This document shows, in pieces, positions 1 through 7,048 of a stretch of 13,164 bases of DNA (positions are counted from its first letter, which is position 1; each line of letters starts with the position of its first letter). A program made the position numbers and the translations under genes. The notes beneath the pieces were generated by a model. The model had not been told where the DNA came from. It did not search any database and saw only the letters and a program-made list of their open reading frames with translations. This stretch comes from an uncultured Chlorobiota bacterium (lineage in GTDB: Bacteria; Bacteroidota; Bacteroidia; Bacteroidales; JAADGE01), in the NCBI GenBank assembly GCA_947311125.1, contig CAMZKI010000231.1:1-13164 (forward strand), in the 5' to 3' direction.

Positions 1-1
1 A

Positions 2-1027
2 GTAGGCTTTCAGTTGTCCTATGCGGCAGTTTTAAGCATCGTATTTTTTCAGCCTAAATTAGTTGCACTTTTAAAAATAAACAATAAAATTCTATACTAT
101 TTGTGGGCTCTTACTTCTGTTTCAATTGCGGCACAAATCGGAACTTTCCCGGTAACACTTTATTATTTTCACATATTTCCTGTTTTGTTTTTTGCATCCA
201 ACATTATTGTTATCCCTGCCGCAACCGCAATTTTAATCCTTGCTGTTTTGCTGTTAATAAGTTCACCTTTGCCGTATATACCAAATGCTGTTGCTTTTAT
301 ATTAAATAATATTCTTAAATTTTTAAACAGTTCTGTTTCTTTTATAGAAAAAATTCCGTATTCGACCGTTGAAAATATCTCTTTTCACAGTGAAGATTTA
401 ATTTCAGCGTATTTATTTATTATTTCTCTTACAATTTTTATTTTACTGAAAAAGGCACGGGCATTACAGTTCTTGTTATTAACTTTAATAATTTGGATAA
501 GTGTCGGCAGTTTCAGAAAAATAAAATACAACAACAATAATTCACTGACAATATATAACATAAATAACTGTATTGCCGTTGATATTTTCGGCAAACAAAA
601 TTTATTTTTATCGGACGAAGAGACAATAAAATCGAAGAGTGTAATTTACGGTATTCAACCTAACAGGCAATATTTTAACAAATCCGATTTTAAATTTGTT
701 CCTGTTGATACGACAGAGTTTGTTTCTGATAATTTTATTAAAAAAAACAATCTTATAATTGCCGGAAATAAAACTTTTTTACTTCTTACGAACAAATACA
801 AAACCGTTCCCGCATTTGGTTCAAAACTTAAAACAGATTATGTAATATTAGGAGGAAATAACGATTTAAGCATAAATACAATTGCAAACAGTATTGATTT
901 TAACGCTGTCATCTTAGACTCTTCAAACAGCTTTTATGAATTAAAGCAACGAAAAGAGGAATGCGATAAGTTAAAAATAAATTATTATTCAATAAATGAG
1001 CAAGGTGCTTTTTCAACCGGCTTATGA
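2..1027 (+). CDS. comEC: ComEC/Rec2-family DNA uptake channel, C-terminal part (5' end outside window)
   Basis: ComEC forms the inner-membrane channel that takes up single-stranded DNA in natural transformation. The frame is open to the left edge and begins with VGFQLSYAAVLSI, a close match to the FQLSFAAV segment of the Competence domain, so the gene starts upstream. The TTG at 14 lies inside this motif and is not a start. About 150 residues of hydrophobic helices follow, including AAQIGTFPVTLYYFHIFP and a segment rich in I, V and A. A soluble tail of about 160 residues comes next and ends in GAFSTGL. The tail has no HxHxDH metal-binding motif, so it is not a working metallo-beta-lactamase domain like that of Bacillus ComEC. 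It keeps a DxxN-like segment (LDSSNSF), which I recall from Bacteroidota ComEC tails. The gene converges on the methyltransferase with a 28-nt gap and no obvious hairpin. The family call is firm; competence of the organism is not shown. Confidence 0.9.
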   Translation, partial: VGFQLSYAAVLSIVFFQPKLVALLKINNKILYYLWALTSVSIAAQIGTFPVTLYYFHIFPVLFFASNIIVIPAATAILILAVLLLISSPLPYIPNAVAFILNNILKFLNSSVSFIEKIPYSTVENISFHSEDLISAYLFIISLTIFILLKKARALQFLLLTLIIWISVGSFRKIKYNNNNSLTIYNINNCIAVDIFGKQNLFLSDEETIKSKSVIYGIQPNRQYFNKSDFKFVPVDTTEFVSDNFIKKNNLIIAGNKTFLLLTNKYKTVPAFGSKLKTDYVILGGNNDLSINTIANSIDFNAVILDSSNSFYELKQRKEECDKLKINYYSINEQGAFSTGL

Positions 1028-1055
1028 TAAGCAGAAATATTCATAAGAGATTTTT

Positions 1056-1862
1056 TTACTTGCTCAGCGTATAACTCCAGTAATCAATTCGTTTTTTATC
1101 AAAGGCATCATATCTTTCAGAACCCTCAACACCTGCAAATTGATAAAAAGATTTGTGTAAAAACTTAGGTACACCTTTATGAATACGTTCTTTTCTGTAT
1201 TCTGTATCTAATCTTAGGGCATTTACCACATTTTCTCTTATATTGTTCTTTCGAACAAATTTAAACCCAGCCTTTTCCAGTTGCTTGTCTATAAATTGGA
1301 TATCTTTAGGTTTAATCATATCTGCAAAAAAGAATTTACCCTCAGGCTTAAGAATTCTGAAAACCTCTTGAAAAAATTTAGGGATATTACCGTAAACCCT
1401 TGCAGATTCAATATTAACAACAGCGTCAATACTGGAATCTCCAAAGGGAAGCTGCTCTGCGTGTCCTTTAATAAACTTCAATCCTTTTGCTTTATGATAT
1501 TTGTTGCAGAAATCAGTTGTTTTCTTTGAAATATCAAGACCTATATATGATTTCGGCATATAATACCTTGCCAAGAATGAAGCTCCGCCTCCTCTGCCGC
1601 ATCCTACTTCAAGAATGTCCTTGTCTTTAATTTTCTCGCCTCCGGCAACATGATCATATAATTGTATGCTGTATCTGTCATTTTCATCTTCCGATTTTAA
1701 TTTAAGGTCTTTAAATTCTCCGTTATCACCGGCATAACCGTAATTCATAAAAACCGCTGTTTTTTGTTTATCAAAAGAAGAAATCATATTATGCCATAAA
1801 ATCCATAAAGGTCTTCTGACCGGTCTGGGTAATTCCGCATATTTCTCTACAATTTTATTCAT
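1056..1862 (-). CDS. Class I SAM-dependent methyltransferase, phthiotriol-methyltransferase-like
   Basis: This 268-residue protein has a class I methyltransferase core. Motif I is EVGCGRGGG (residues 85-93), the acidic residue binding the SAM ribose is D110 in YIGLDIS, the adenine-side motif is GHAEQLPF (133-140), and the post-II segment RILKPEGKFFFADM lies at 169-182. The overall pattern recalls mycobacterial Rv2952 (phthiotriol/phenolphthiotriol dimycocerosate methyltransferase): an N-terminal block around FMNYGYA, the GGGAS after motif I, and a C-terminal GVEGSERY...YWSYTLSK. That comparison is from memory. Substrate is unknown; a lipid or polyketide-like alcohol is only an inference, since Bacteroidota do not make phthiocerol. 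The start is an ATG with no Shine-Dalgarno sequence. The gene lies 103 nt downstream of the FeoB-associated protein on the same strand. No clean TAnnTTTG element lies in the gap, so it could be read through from the feo operon or have a weak promoter of its own. Confidence 0.85.
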   Translation of the reverse strand: MNKIVEKYAELPRPVRRPLWILWHNMISSFDKQKTAVFMNYGYAGDNGEFKDLKLKSEDENDRYSIQLYDHVAGGEKIKDKDILEVGCGRGGGASFLARYYMPKSYIGLDISKKTTDFCNKYHKAKGLKFIKGHAEQLPFGDSSIDAVVNIESARVYGNIPKFFQEVFRILKPEGKFFFADMIKPKDIQFIDKQLEKAGFKFVRKNNIRENVVNALRLDTEYRKERIHKGVPKFLHKSFYQFAGVEGSERYDAFDKKRIDYWSYTLSK

Positions 1863-1965
1863 AATATATTTTGTATTTTTTCCGAAACTTTATTGTATCA
1901 GTATTTACAAAGGAATAAAAATTAACTGAATTAGCTAATACTTATCAGAATAAAATAAGATATTT

Positions 1966-2151
1966 TTAATCTGCTTTTTTTACTGATATATTTTTAAGAG
2001 TTAAATCATTTTTTAAACTGCATCCTGAGCATCCTACAGAACACAAATGTTTTTTTTTATCTTTTGACGGAATCAGCATTTTTATAAAACTGTATAATGT
2101 ATATGCAGTTGCAACTCCGATAATTATATATGTAAAAATTTCCTGTATCAT
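1966..2151 (-). CDS. FeoB-associated Cys-rich membrane protein
   Basis: A 61-residue protein starting MIQEIFTYIIIGVATAYTLY, with one N-terminal transmembrane helix followed by a basic stretch (SKDKKKH) and a Cys cluster C-x3-C-x2-C (CSVGCSGC). This is the architecture of the short FeoB-associated Cys-rich family encoded just after feoB in many Bacteroidota and Firmicutes. It probably sits in the inner membrane beside FeoB and may help accept or pass Fe(II), by analogy with FeoC; that role is inferred. The frame has an ATG 15 codons upstream (2196) that would overlap feoB by 35 nt. I prefer the ATG at 2151 because it falls 10 nt after the feoAB stop and places the transmembrane helix at the N-terminus, as is usual for the family. 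It is cotranscribed with feoAB. Confidence 0.8.
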   Translation of the reverse strand: MIQEIFTYIIIGVATAYTLYSFIKMLIPSKDKKKHLCSVGCSGCSLKNDLTLKNISVKKAD

Positions 2152-2161
2152 AATGCCGGTT

Positions 2162-4642
2162 TTATATAAATAAGTTTCCGATTTGATAAATTGCAAAAGA
2201 TAAAAGCCATGCCAAAGCTGTTGTATAGACTACTAAAAATGCCGCCCATTTCCAGCTGCCCGATTCCTTTTTAACGGCTGCAACAACGGCAACACACGGA
2301 AAGTATACTAAAATAAAAATTAAAAATGAAACCGAAACCAAGGGAGTGAATATAATTTCACCTTTATGCTTTCCCGAAGAATAACGTTCTGTTTTAATTG
2401 CTTTTTTTAAAGCATCGGAAGAGTCATCGGCACCAAACTCTGCACCGTAAAGAACTCCCATTGTGCTTACAACTATTTCTTTTGCGGCTATACCCGCAGT
2501 AATGGCAACTCCCATTTTCCAATCAAAACCCAAAGGACGAATAACAGGCTCTATAAAATGACCTATTTTTCCGATATATGAATTTTTCTGCTGAACCAAA
2601 TGTTTTTGCAGTTCTAATTTCATTAAAGTATCTTTTAACGACATATCCTGCAGATTATCATCATTCTTTTTCAACAAACTGATATGTTTTTCTATTTTCT
2701 CAACTTCGGAATCGGAAACAGGAAAATATCCTAAAGCCCAAATAATTATCGAAGCTATTAAAATTACGCCTCCCATTTTTTTCAAATATTGAGAGCCTTT
2801 ATGCCACATATGTATTAAAGAGGTTTTAAAAACAGGTCTCCGATAAGGCGGAAGTTCCATTACAAACGGAGCATCTTTGGATTTAAAAATAACTTTCTTA
2901 AATAATTTTGCCACCAAAATTGACAACAAAATACCTGTTCCGTATATAAGAAACAACACTGTTCCTGCATTTTCCGGAAATACCGCCCCTATGATAATAA
3001 GATATACCGGTAATCTTGCACTGCAAGACATAAAAGGGTTTATCAGCATTGTAAGAAGCCTGTCGCTGCGATTTTCAAGGGTTCGTGTAGACATAACGGC
3101 GGGAACGTTACAACCGAAGCCCATAATCAACGGGATAAATGATTTTCCGTGAAGCCCTATTTTATGCATCATTTTATCTGTAATAAATGCTGCTCGCGAC
3201 ATATATCCGGTATCTTCCATTATCGAAATTATAAAAAATAAAATCAGAATATTGGGAAGAAAAACTATCACGCCTCCGACACCTCCTATTATCCCGTCAA
3301 CAATTAAATCTTTAAGCATTCCGTCGGGCATATAGCTTTGAAAAAGCTTTGCAAGCAATGAAACGCCGTTTTCTATCCAAGTCATCGGATATTGACCGAG
3401 CGAAAATGTCATTTGAAACATCAGCCACATAAAGAATATAAAAATCGGAATACCCCATAATTTGTGGGTTAATACTTTATCAATCCTTTGAGTTTCAGTT
3501 TTTCCGTTTTTTTCTTTTCTGAAATATGTTTCTTTTAATGCCCCTCTTATAAATCCGTAACGGGCATCGGTAATTAAAGTTTCGGTATCTTCTTTTAGGT
3601 GAGACTCTATTTTTTTTATAAATTTTTCGCTTGTTTCTGCTATTTCTTTCCCGTTTTTCAGTTCAGATATTCGTTTCTTGATGTCTTCATCTTTTTCGAG
3701 AAGACTTAAAGCTAAAAAACGCGGAGCAACTTTACTTGTAAGTCCGATGTTTTCCGGCAAAAATATTTTTTGCTGAATTTCTTTTATTGCTTTTTCAAAA
3801 CCTTTGCCGTAATTAATATGTATATGTCTTAATATCGGCTCATTATCTTCATAAACTCTTATTAACTCTTCAAATAAATCGGAAATACCTTTACCTGCGG
3901 AAGCAACGGTAGGAATAACCGGAATACCTATCATTTTTCCAAACACCTCATAATCAAACTTATCTCCTCTTTTTTCCAGTTCGTCATACATATTTAATGC
4001 AATAACGACTTTTATATCCATATCTATAAGGCGGGAGGTAAGATACAAATTTCGTTCTAAATTAGAGGCATCAATTACGTTTACAACAATATCCGGCATT
4101 TCGTCAAAGATATGCTCCCTCACATAAAGCTCTTCCGGAGTATATGCCGTTAAAGAATATGTCCCCGGTAAATCGGTAATATTAAAAAGGTAATTATTAA
4201 ATTTTTTACTTGCTTTTTTGGCATCAACAGTAACACCGCCGTAATTCCCTACGTGTTCTGCCGAGCCGGTTATATTATTAAAAAGAGTTGGTTTTCCGCA
4301 GTTAGGATTTCCTACGAGAGCTATATTAATATGGTTTTTTTTAATTTTAGCGGATTTTTTCAGAATGTTATTTTCTGTTGTTCCGCCATATTCCTCTTGA
4401 ATTATATTTTTTGCCTCACTTTTTGTAACAATCTCTACAAGAGCTGCTTCACTTCTTCTTAATGAAACATTATACCCCATTATGCTGTATTCAACGGGAT
4501 CTTTCATAGGAGCATTTTTTATAACGGTAACGGTTTCGCCCTTAATAAACCCCATTTCCGTAATCCGCTTCCTGAACGCACCTCGCCCTTTAATTTTAAC
4601 TATTATGCCTTCTTCATTATTCTTAAGTTCGGATAAATTCAT
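2162..4642 (-). CDS. feoB: Fused FeoA-FeoB ferrous iron transporter with atypical G1 motif
   Basis: Imports Fe(II) across the inner membrane. With the ATG at 4642 it has 826 residues. An N-terminal FeoA (SH3-like) domain covers about 1-73 (GRGAFRKRITEMGF) and is fused to a FeoB G domain and polytopic membrane domain. G motifs: G1 GNPNCGKP (111-118), G2 T138 in GNYGGVTVD, G3 DLPG (157-160), G4 NMYD (217-220), G5 near SAGKG. Membrane gate cysteines are C511 in GFGCNVPA and C540 in SCSARLP, and the conserved ITAGIAAKEIVVST segment lies near the C-terminus. G1 is odd: the Mg2+-coordinating Thr/Ser after GK is Pro118 (codon CCA, 4289-4291). An upstream in-frame GTG (4663) would add seven residues, but a -7 promoter element overlaps it, so the ATG is chosen. 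The FeoB-associated protein follows after 10 nt. Family assignment is certain; activity is in doubt because of Pro118. Confidence 0.95.
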   Translation of the reverse strand: MNLSELKNNEEGIIVKIKGRGAFRKRITEMGFIKGETVTVIKNAPMKDPVEYSIMGYNVSLRRSEAALVEIVTKSEAKNIIQEEYGGTTENNILKKSAKIKKNHINIALVGNPNCGKPTLFNNITGSAEHVGNYGGVTVDAKKASKKFNNYLFNITDLPGTYSLTAYTPEELYVREHIFDEMPDIVVNVIDASNLERNLYLTSRLIDMDIKVVIALNMYDELEKRGDKFDYEVFGKMIGIPVIPTVASAGKGISDLFEELIRVYEDNEPILRHIHINYGKGFEKAIKEIQQKIFLPENIGLTSKVAPRFLALSLLEKDEDIKKRISELKNGKEIAETSEKFIKKIESHLKEDTETLITDARYGFIRGALKETYFRKEKNGKTETQRIDKVLTHKLWGIPIFIFFMWLMFQMTFSLGQYPMTWIENGVSLLAKLFQSYMPDGMLKDLIVDGIIGGVGGVIVFLPNILILFFIISIMEDTGYMSRAAFITDKMMHKIGLHGKSFIPLIMGFGCNVPAVMSTRTLENRSDRLLTMLINPFMSCSARLPVYLIIIGAVFPENAGTVLFLIYGTGILLSILVAKLFKKVIFKSKDAPFVMELPPYRRPVFKTSLIHMWHKGSQYLKKMGGVILIASIIIWALGYFPVSDSEVEKIEKHISLLKKNDDNLQDMSLKDTLMKLELQKHLVQQKNSYIGKIGHFIEPVIRPLGFDWKMGVAITAGIAAKEIVVSTMGVLYGAEFGADDSSDALKKAIKTERYSSGKHKGEIIFTPLVSVSFLIFILVYFPCVAVVAAVKKESGSWKWAAFLVVYTTALAWLLSFAIYQIGNLFI

Positions 4643-4662
4643 ACTGCAGTAATTAACGGACA

Positions 4663-4693
4663 CAAAAATACATATTCAGAGCAGTGATTACAA
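4663..4693 (-). promoter_or_regulatory. Bacteroidota-type promoter of feoAB
   Basis: Read on the minus strand, TATTTTTG (4663-4670) matches the -7 consensus TAnnTTTG, and TTG at 4691-4693 is a -33 element with a 20-nt spacer. The -7 box ends 20 nt before the ATG at 4642. It overlaps the alternative GTG start at 4663, which rules that start out if the promoter is real. Confidence 0.6.
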
Positions 4694-4706
4694 TACCTAT
4701 ATATTG
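4691..4706. promoter_or_regulatory. Imperfect dyad over the feoAB -33 element, candidate operator
   Basis: CAATACCTATATATTG is an imperfect inverted repeat (CAATA-nn-TA-nn-TATTG, 12 of 16 positions symmetric). It overlaps the -33 TTG of the feoAB promoter, where a repressor would act. An iron regulator of the Fur or DtxR type is the obvious guess, but I cannot match it to a known Bacteroidota operator, and short AT-rich dyads arise by chance. Confidence 0.25.
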
Positions 4707-4755
4707 GTAATTTATTAAAATAAATTTTTAATCGTGCCGTTAAAATTAAAAGTGT

Positions 4756-4763
4756 TAATTTTG
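4756..4763 (+). promoter_or_regulatory. -7 promoter element of the acidic-tail protein gene
   Basis: TAATTTTG matches TAnnTTTG exactly and ends 17 nt before the ATG at 4781, giving a very short leader. The -33 region is weak: only a GTG at 4734-4736, with a 19-nt spacer. It lies back to back with the feoAB promoter. Confidence 0.5.
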
Positions 4764-4780
4764 CCGAAAATATTAGTTAG

Positions 4781-5671
4781 ATGACAAATAAAAGTCTGAA
4801 ACAATTTCTTGAAAGAAAACTGCGTAAGTCATTTTCCGATTTTTTGGTTTTTGAGGAAGGCATTGATGTTTCCGTTCAAATAGAATTTGAAAAAATGACA
4901 TTAAAGTTTCTGAATAAAGCAGATGAGCAAAAAACTGCAGAAGAGTCAGAGGCAATACTTTATGATACCGAATCAAGCATTGAAGATAAGAAATTTGCTT
5001 TAATTGAACTTAGCTTAACAGGTGACGTAAAAGCATACCGCGTAATTGAAAGGTTTAAAAACAATTGTAAGAACGAGCTTGCAAAATGGGCAATTTTGGC
5101 ATTCCAAAGAAGCAGAGCTAACGTTGAGCATGTATTAAGTGATAATTCTAAAATTTACATATCATCAGGACTCGGAGGGTCGGGTAACAGTTTGAGATAC
5201 TTTTTTGTTATGTCTTCAAACAACAAAAAGAACTTTACGGATTTTCAAAAAGATTTACTTAAAAAAGAAATAGAATTTGCTCTGCAAAATAATAAAGGTA
5301 TTACCGAAAAAATAACTTTTTATGGTTATTTTGTCAGTATAATATGCCTTGTTCCCATACAAATAAGTTTAGACTCAATATTAAAGAGTATTTTAAATGA
5401 GGTGAAAAATTTCGGAAATTTTATTTCTGACGAAGTAATAGCTACAAATACCGAAATTTTTTCGGAAGAAAAAATCATAAAACTGATTAATCACGACCCG
5501 GATATTGAAGAAGAGATTAAGTTATCGGAAGAAAATGCTGCAGCTTTAGATTTTTTCAATTTAAATGAAGACGTATCCGACTTTTTTGATGAAGATTTTG
5601 ATGATGACGACTTTGACGATGAAGATTTTGATGATGACGACTTTGAAGACGATGATGATGATTTTTTTTAG
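4781..5671 (+). CDS. Unrecognised protein with Phe-punctuated acidic C-terminal tail
   Basis: I do not recognise this 296-residue protein. It has no signal peptide or clear transmembrane helix, so it is probably cytosolic. The first part (about 1-125) is helical, with a stretch resembling HEAT-like helices (EDKKFALIELSLTGDVKAYR, then ELAKWAILAFQRSR). A compact middle follows, with the distinctive block SSGLGGSGNSLRYFFVM (about 128-144) and a hydrophobic segment near FYGYFVSIICLVPIQISL. The C-terminal 30 or so residues are almost all Asp/Glu with a Phe every four to five residues, ending DDDDDFF. That ending resembles the acidic, Phe-terminated tip of single-stranded DNA-binding proteins, which recruits replication and repair partners; whether it does so here is speculation. 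The tail is encoded by a 30-bp tandem repeat. The ATG follows a consensus -7 box. It converges on the DUF721 gene, with 4 nt between stop codons. Confidence 0.8.
   Translation: MTNKSLKQFLERKLRKSFSDFLVFEEGIDVSVQIEFEKMTLKFLNKADEQKTAEESEAILYDTESSIEDKKFALIELSLTGDVKAYRVIERFKNNCKNELAKWAILAFQRSRANVEHVLSDNSKIYISSGLGGSGNSLRYFFVMSSNNKKNFTDFQKDLLKKEIEFALQNNKGITEKITFYGYFVSIICLVPIQISLDSILKSILNEVKNFGNFISDEVIATNTEIFSEEKIIKLINHDPDIEEEIKLSEENAAALDFFNLNEDVSDFFDEDFDDDDFDDEDFDDDDFEDDDDDFF
5588..5647 (+). repeat. 30-bp tandem repeat, two copies, encoding the acidic tail
   Basis: Copies at 5588-5617 and 5618-5647 are identical at 29 of 30 positions; only the last base differs (c versus a). Each encodes a ten-residue unit DEDFDDDDF followed by D or E. 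The near identity at third codon positions, with the same gat/gac choices, points to recent duplication rather than protein-level selection alone. Confidence 0.9.
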
Positions 5672-5675
5672 AAAA

Positions 5676-5966
5676 TTATAAAAATACGATTTTGTCAATT
5701 AATGTTTCGCCGGCTTCTTCATTTAGCCGTTTAATTATCTTACTTTTCATCATTAACAGTTCGTGCTTCAGAACAGAGGAATTCAATTTAACATAAAACG
5801 TTGATTTTCTCACGTTTACAAATTCTGTTTGTCGTTCAATACTTGCACCCATTATTTTACCCCACGAGTTCTGCACTCGTATTTCTTTAAGTTTTTTATC
5901 GGCTCCGTATATTTTCAAAAAACGTTGTATTACGTCTTTAAGAGGTTCTGTATTTGTTCGTCTCAT
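5676..5966 (-). CDS. DUF721 / DciA-like protein
   Basis: A 96-residue protein of the DUF721 family, the family that includes the replicative-helicase loader DciA. The visible family features are an N-terminal helix (PLKDVIQRFLKIYG), the central WGKIMGASIERQTEFVNVR block with its conserved Trp, and a C-terminal core of strands and helices (STFYVKLNSSVLKHELLMMK then KIIKRLNEEAGETLIDKIVFL). Short versions of this length are normal in Bacteroidota. A role in loading DnaB is known for DciA of other phyla and is only inferred here. It is the last gene of the SiaB-murB cluster, 47 nt after murB. A TAnnTTTG match (TAATTTTG, 5976-5983, minus) ends 9 nt before the ATG but has no well-placed -33 box, so an extra promoter is possible but weak. 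Confidence 0.85.
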   Translation of the reverse strand: MRRTNTEPLKDVIQRFLKIYGADKKLKEIRVQNSWGKIMGASIERQTEFVNVRKSTFYVKLNSSVLKHELLMMKSKIIKRLNEEAGETLIDKIVFL

Positions 5967-6013
5967 CTTTTTTTACAAAATTATATTAATTAATTCAATA
6001 ACCGGTATAATTT

Positions 6014-7039
6014 TTAAATAACATCGTCCGGATACACCAAAACCTCCCGTTCAATCTCAACACCGAATTTTTCAAAAACCGATTTTTGAATCTTCTCAGA
6101 AAATTTTAAAACTGTTTTTCCGTCAGCATTGCCGTAATTTACAATTACAAGAGCTTGCTTATCGTGAACACCTACACCGTTTTCTTTCTTTCCTTTCCAT
6201 CCGCAAATATCAATTAACTGCCCTGCAGCTAATTTAACCTTTCCTTTTTCAGCGGGATAAGAAACTAATTCCGGATTTTTATTTGTTAAATTTCTGAAAA
6301 AATCTTGAGAAACAACCGGGTTTTTAAAAAAACTGCCTGCATTAGGCAAGTTTTCCGTTTTAGGCAGTTTGTCTTCCCTTATGCGAATTACGGCAGCTCT
6401 TACATCTTTAATTTCGATGTTTTTTCCGGACGGCAGCTCTTCTCTTAAATTACCGTAGGATAATTTCAATTCAGGAAATTTTGATAATTTATACGTTACG
6501 TTTAAAATAATATATTGATTCTTTAATTCGTTTTTAAAGATACTGTTTCGATAAGCAAACTTACAGTCCTTATTTTTAAACACTTTCTTTTTGCCGCTTT
6601 TAATTTCTGCAGCCTCAACCTCAAAAATTATATCTTTAACTTCTGCACCGTACGCACCTATATTTTGAACAGGTGAAGCTCCCGCCGTTCCCGGTATTAA
6701 GGAAAGGTTTTCGGCTCCGCCGTAATTATTTTTAACGCAAAAATCAACAAAATCATCCCAAACTTCTCCCGCCGCAACTTTAATAAAAACATTTGTATCG
6801 TCTTCCCTAACAATTTCAATGCCCTTATTTTGCATCAAAATTAAAATATCATCTGTGTCTTTTGTAAAAAGAACGTTACTTCCGCCGCCTAAAACAAAAA
6901 CTTTCTTTTTTTTAGTAAAATCAGTCTTTAGTATTTCCTTTAATTCATATTCATTTTTACAAAAAAAAGAATACAACGCTTTCACATCAATTCCGAAAGT
7001 GTTGTATTCCTCTAAAGATATCGTTTCTGTCTGTATCAT
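6014..7039 (-). CDS. murB: UDP-N-acetylenolpyruvoylglucosamine reductase
   Basis: MurB uses FAD and NADPH to reduce UDP-GlcNAc-enolpyruvate to UDP-MurNAc in cytoplasmic peptidoglycan synthesis. The 341 residues match the length of the E. coli-type (type I) enzyme. Visible features are the FAD-binding N-terminal domain with LGGGSNVLF and IPGTAGASPVQNIGAYGAEV, then R164 in YRNSIFK, the proton-donor Ser S236 in AGSFFKNP, AAGQLIDICGWKG, and the C-terminal E332 in EREV, the equivalent of E. coli Glu325. No key residue is missing. The ATG at 7039 lies 9 nt after the stop of the SiaB-like gene, so the two are cotranscribed. Confidence 0.97.
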   Translation of the reverse strand: MIQTETISLEEYNTFGIDVKALYSFFCKNEYELKEILKTDFTKKKKVFVLGGGSNVLFTKDTDDILILMQNKGIEIVREDDTNVFIKVAAGEVWDDFVDFCVKNNYGGAENLSLIPGTAGASPVQNIGAYGAEVKDIIFEVEAAEIKSGKKKVFKNKDCKFAYRNSIFKNELKNQYIILNVTYKLSKFPELKLSYGNLREELPSGKNIEIKDVRAAVIRIREDKLPKTENLPNAGSFFKNPVVSQDFFRNLTNKNPELVSYPAEKGKVKLAAGQLIDICGWKGKKENGVGVHDKQALVIVNYGNADGKTVLKFSEKIQKSVFEKFGVEIEREVLVYPDDVI

Positions 7040-7048
7040 TAAAAAGTA

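Noticed and set aside
1930..1939. ATTAGCTAAT palindrome between the FeoB-associated gene and the methyltransferase
   Set aside because: Ten AT-rich bases without flanking symmetry or T run; too short for an operator or terminator call.
1863..1965. Promoter for the methyltransferase
   Set aside because: The nearest match on the minus strand (TATTCCTTTG) has the wrong spacing for TAnnTTTG and no -33 partner.
2877..3152. 91-residue open frame antisense inside feoAB
   Set aside because: Opposite the conserved FeoB gate region; no independent promoter or domain.
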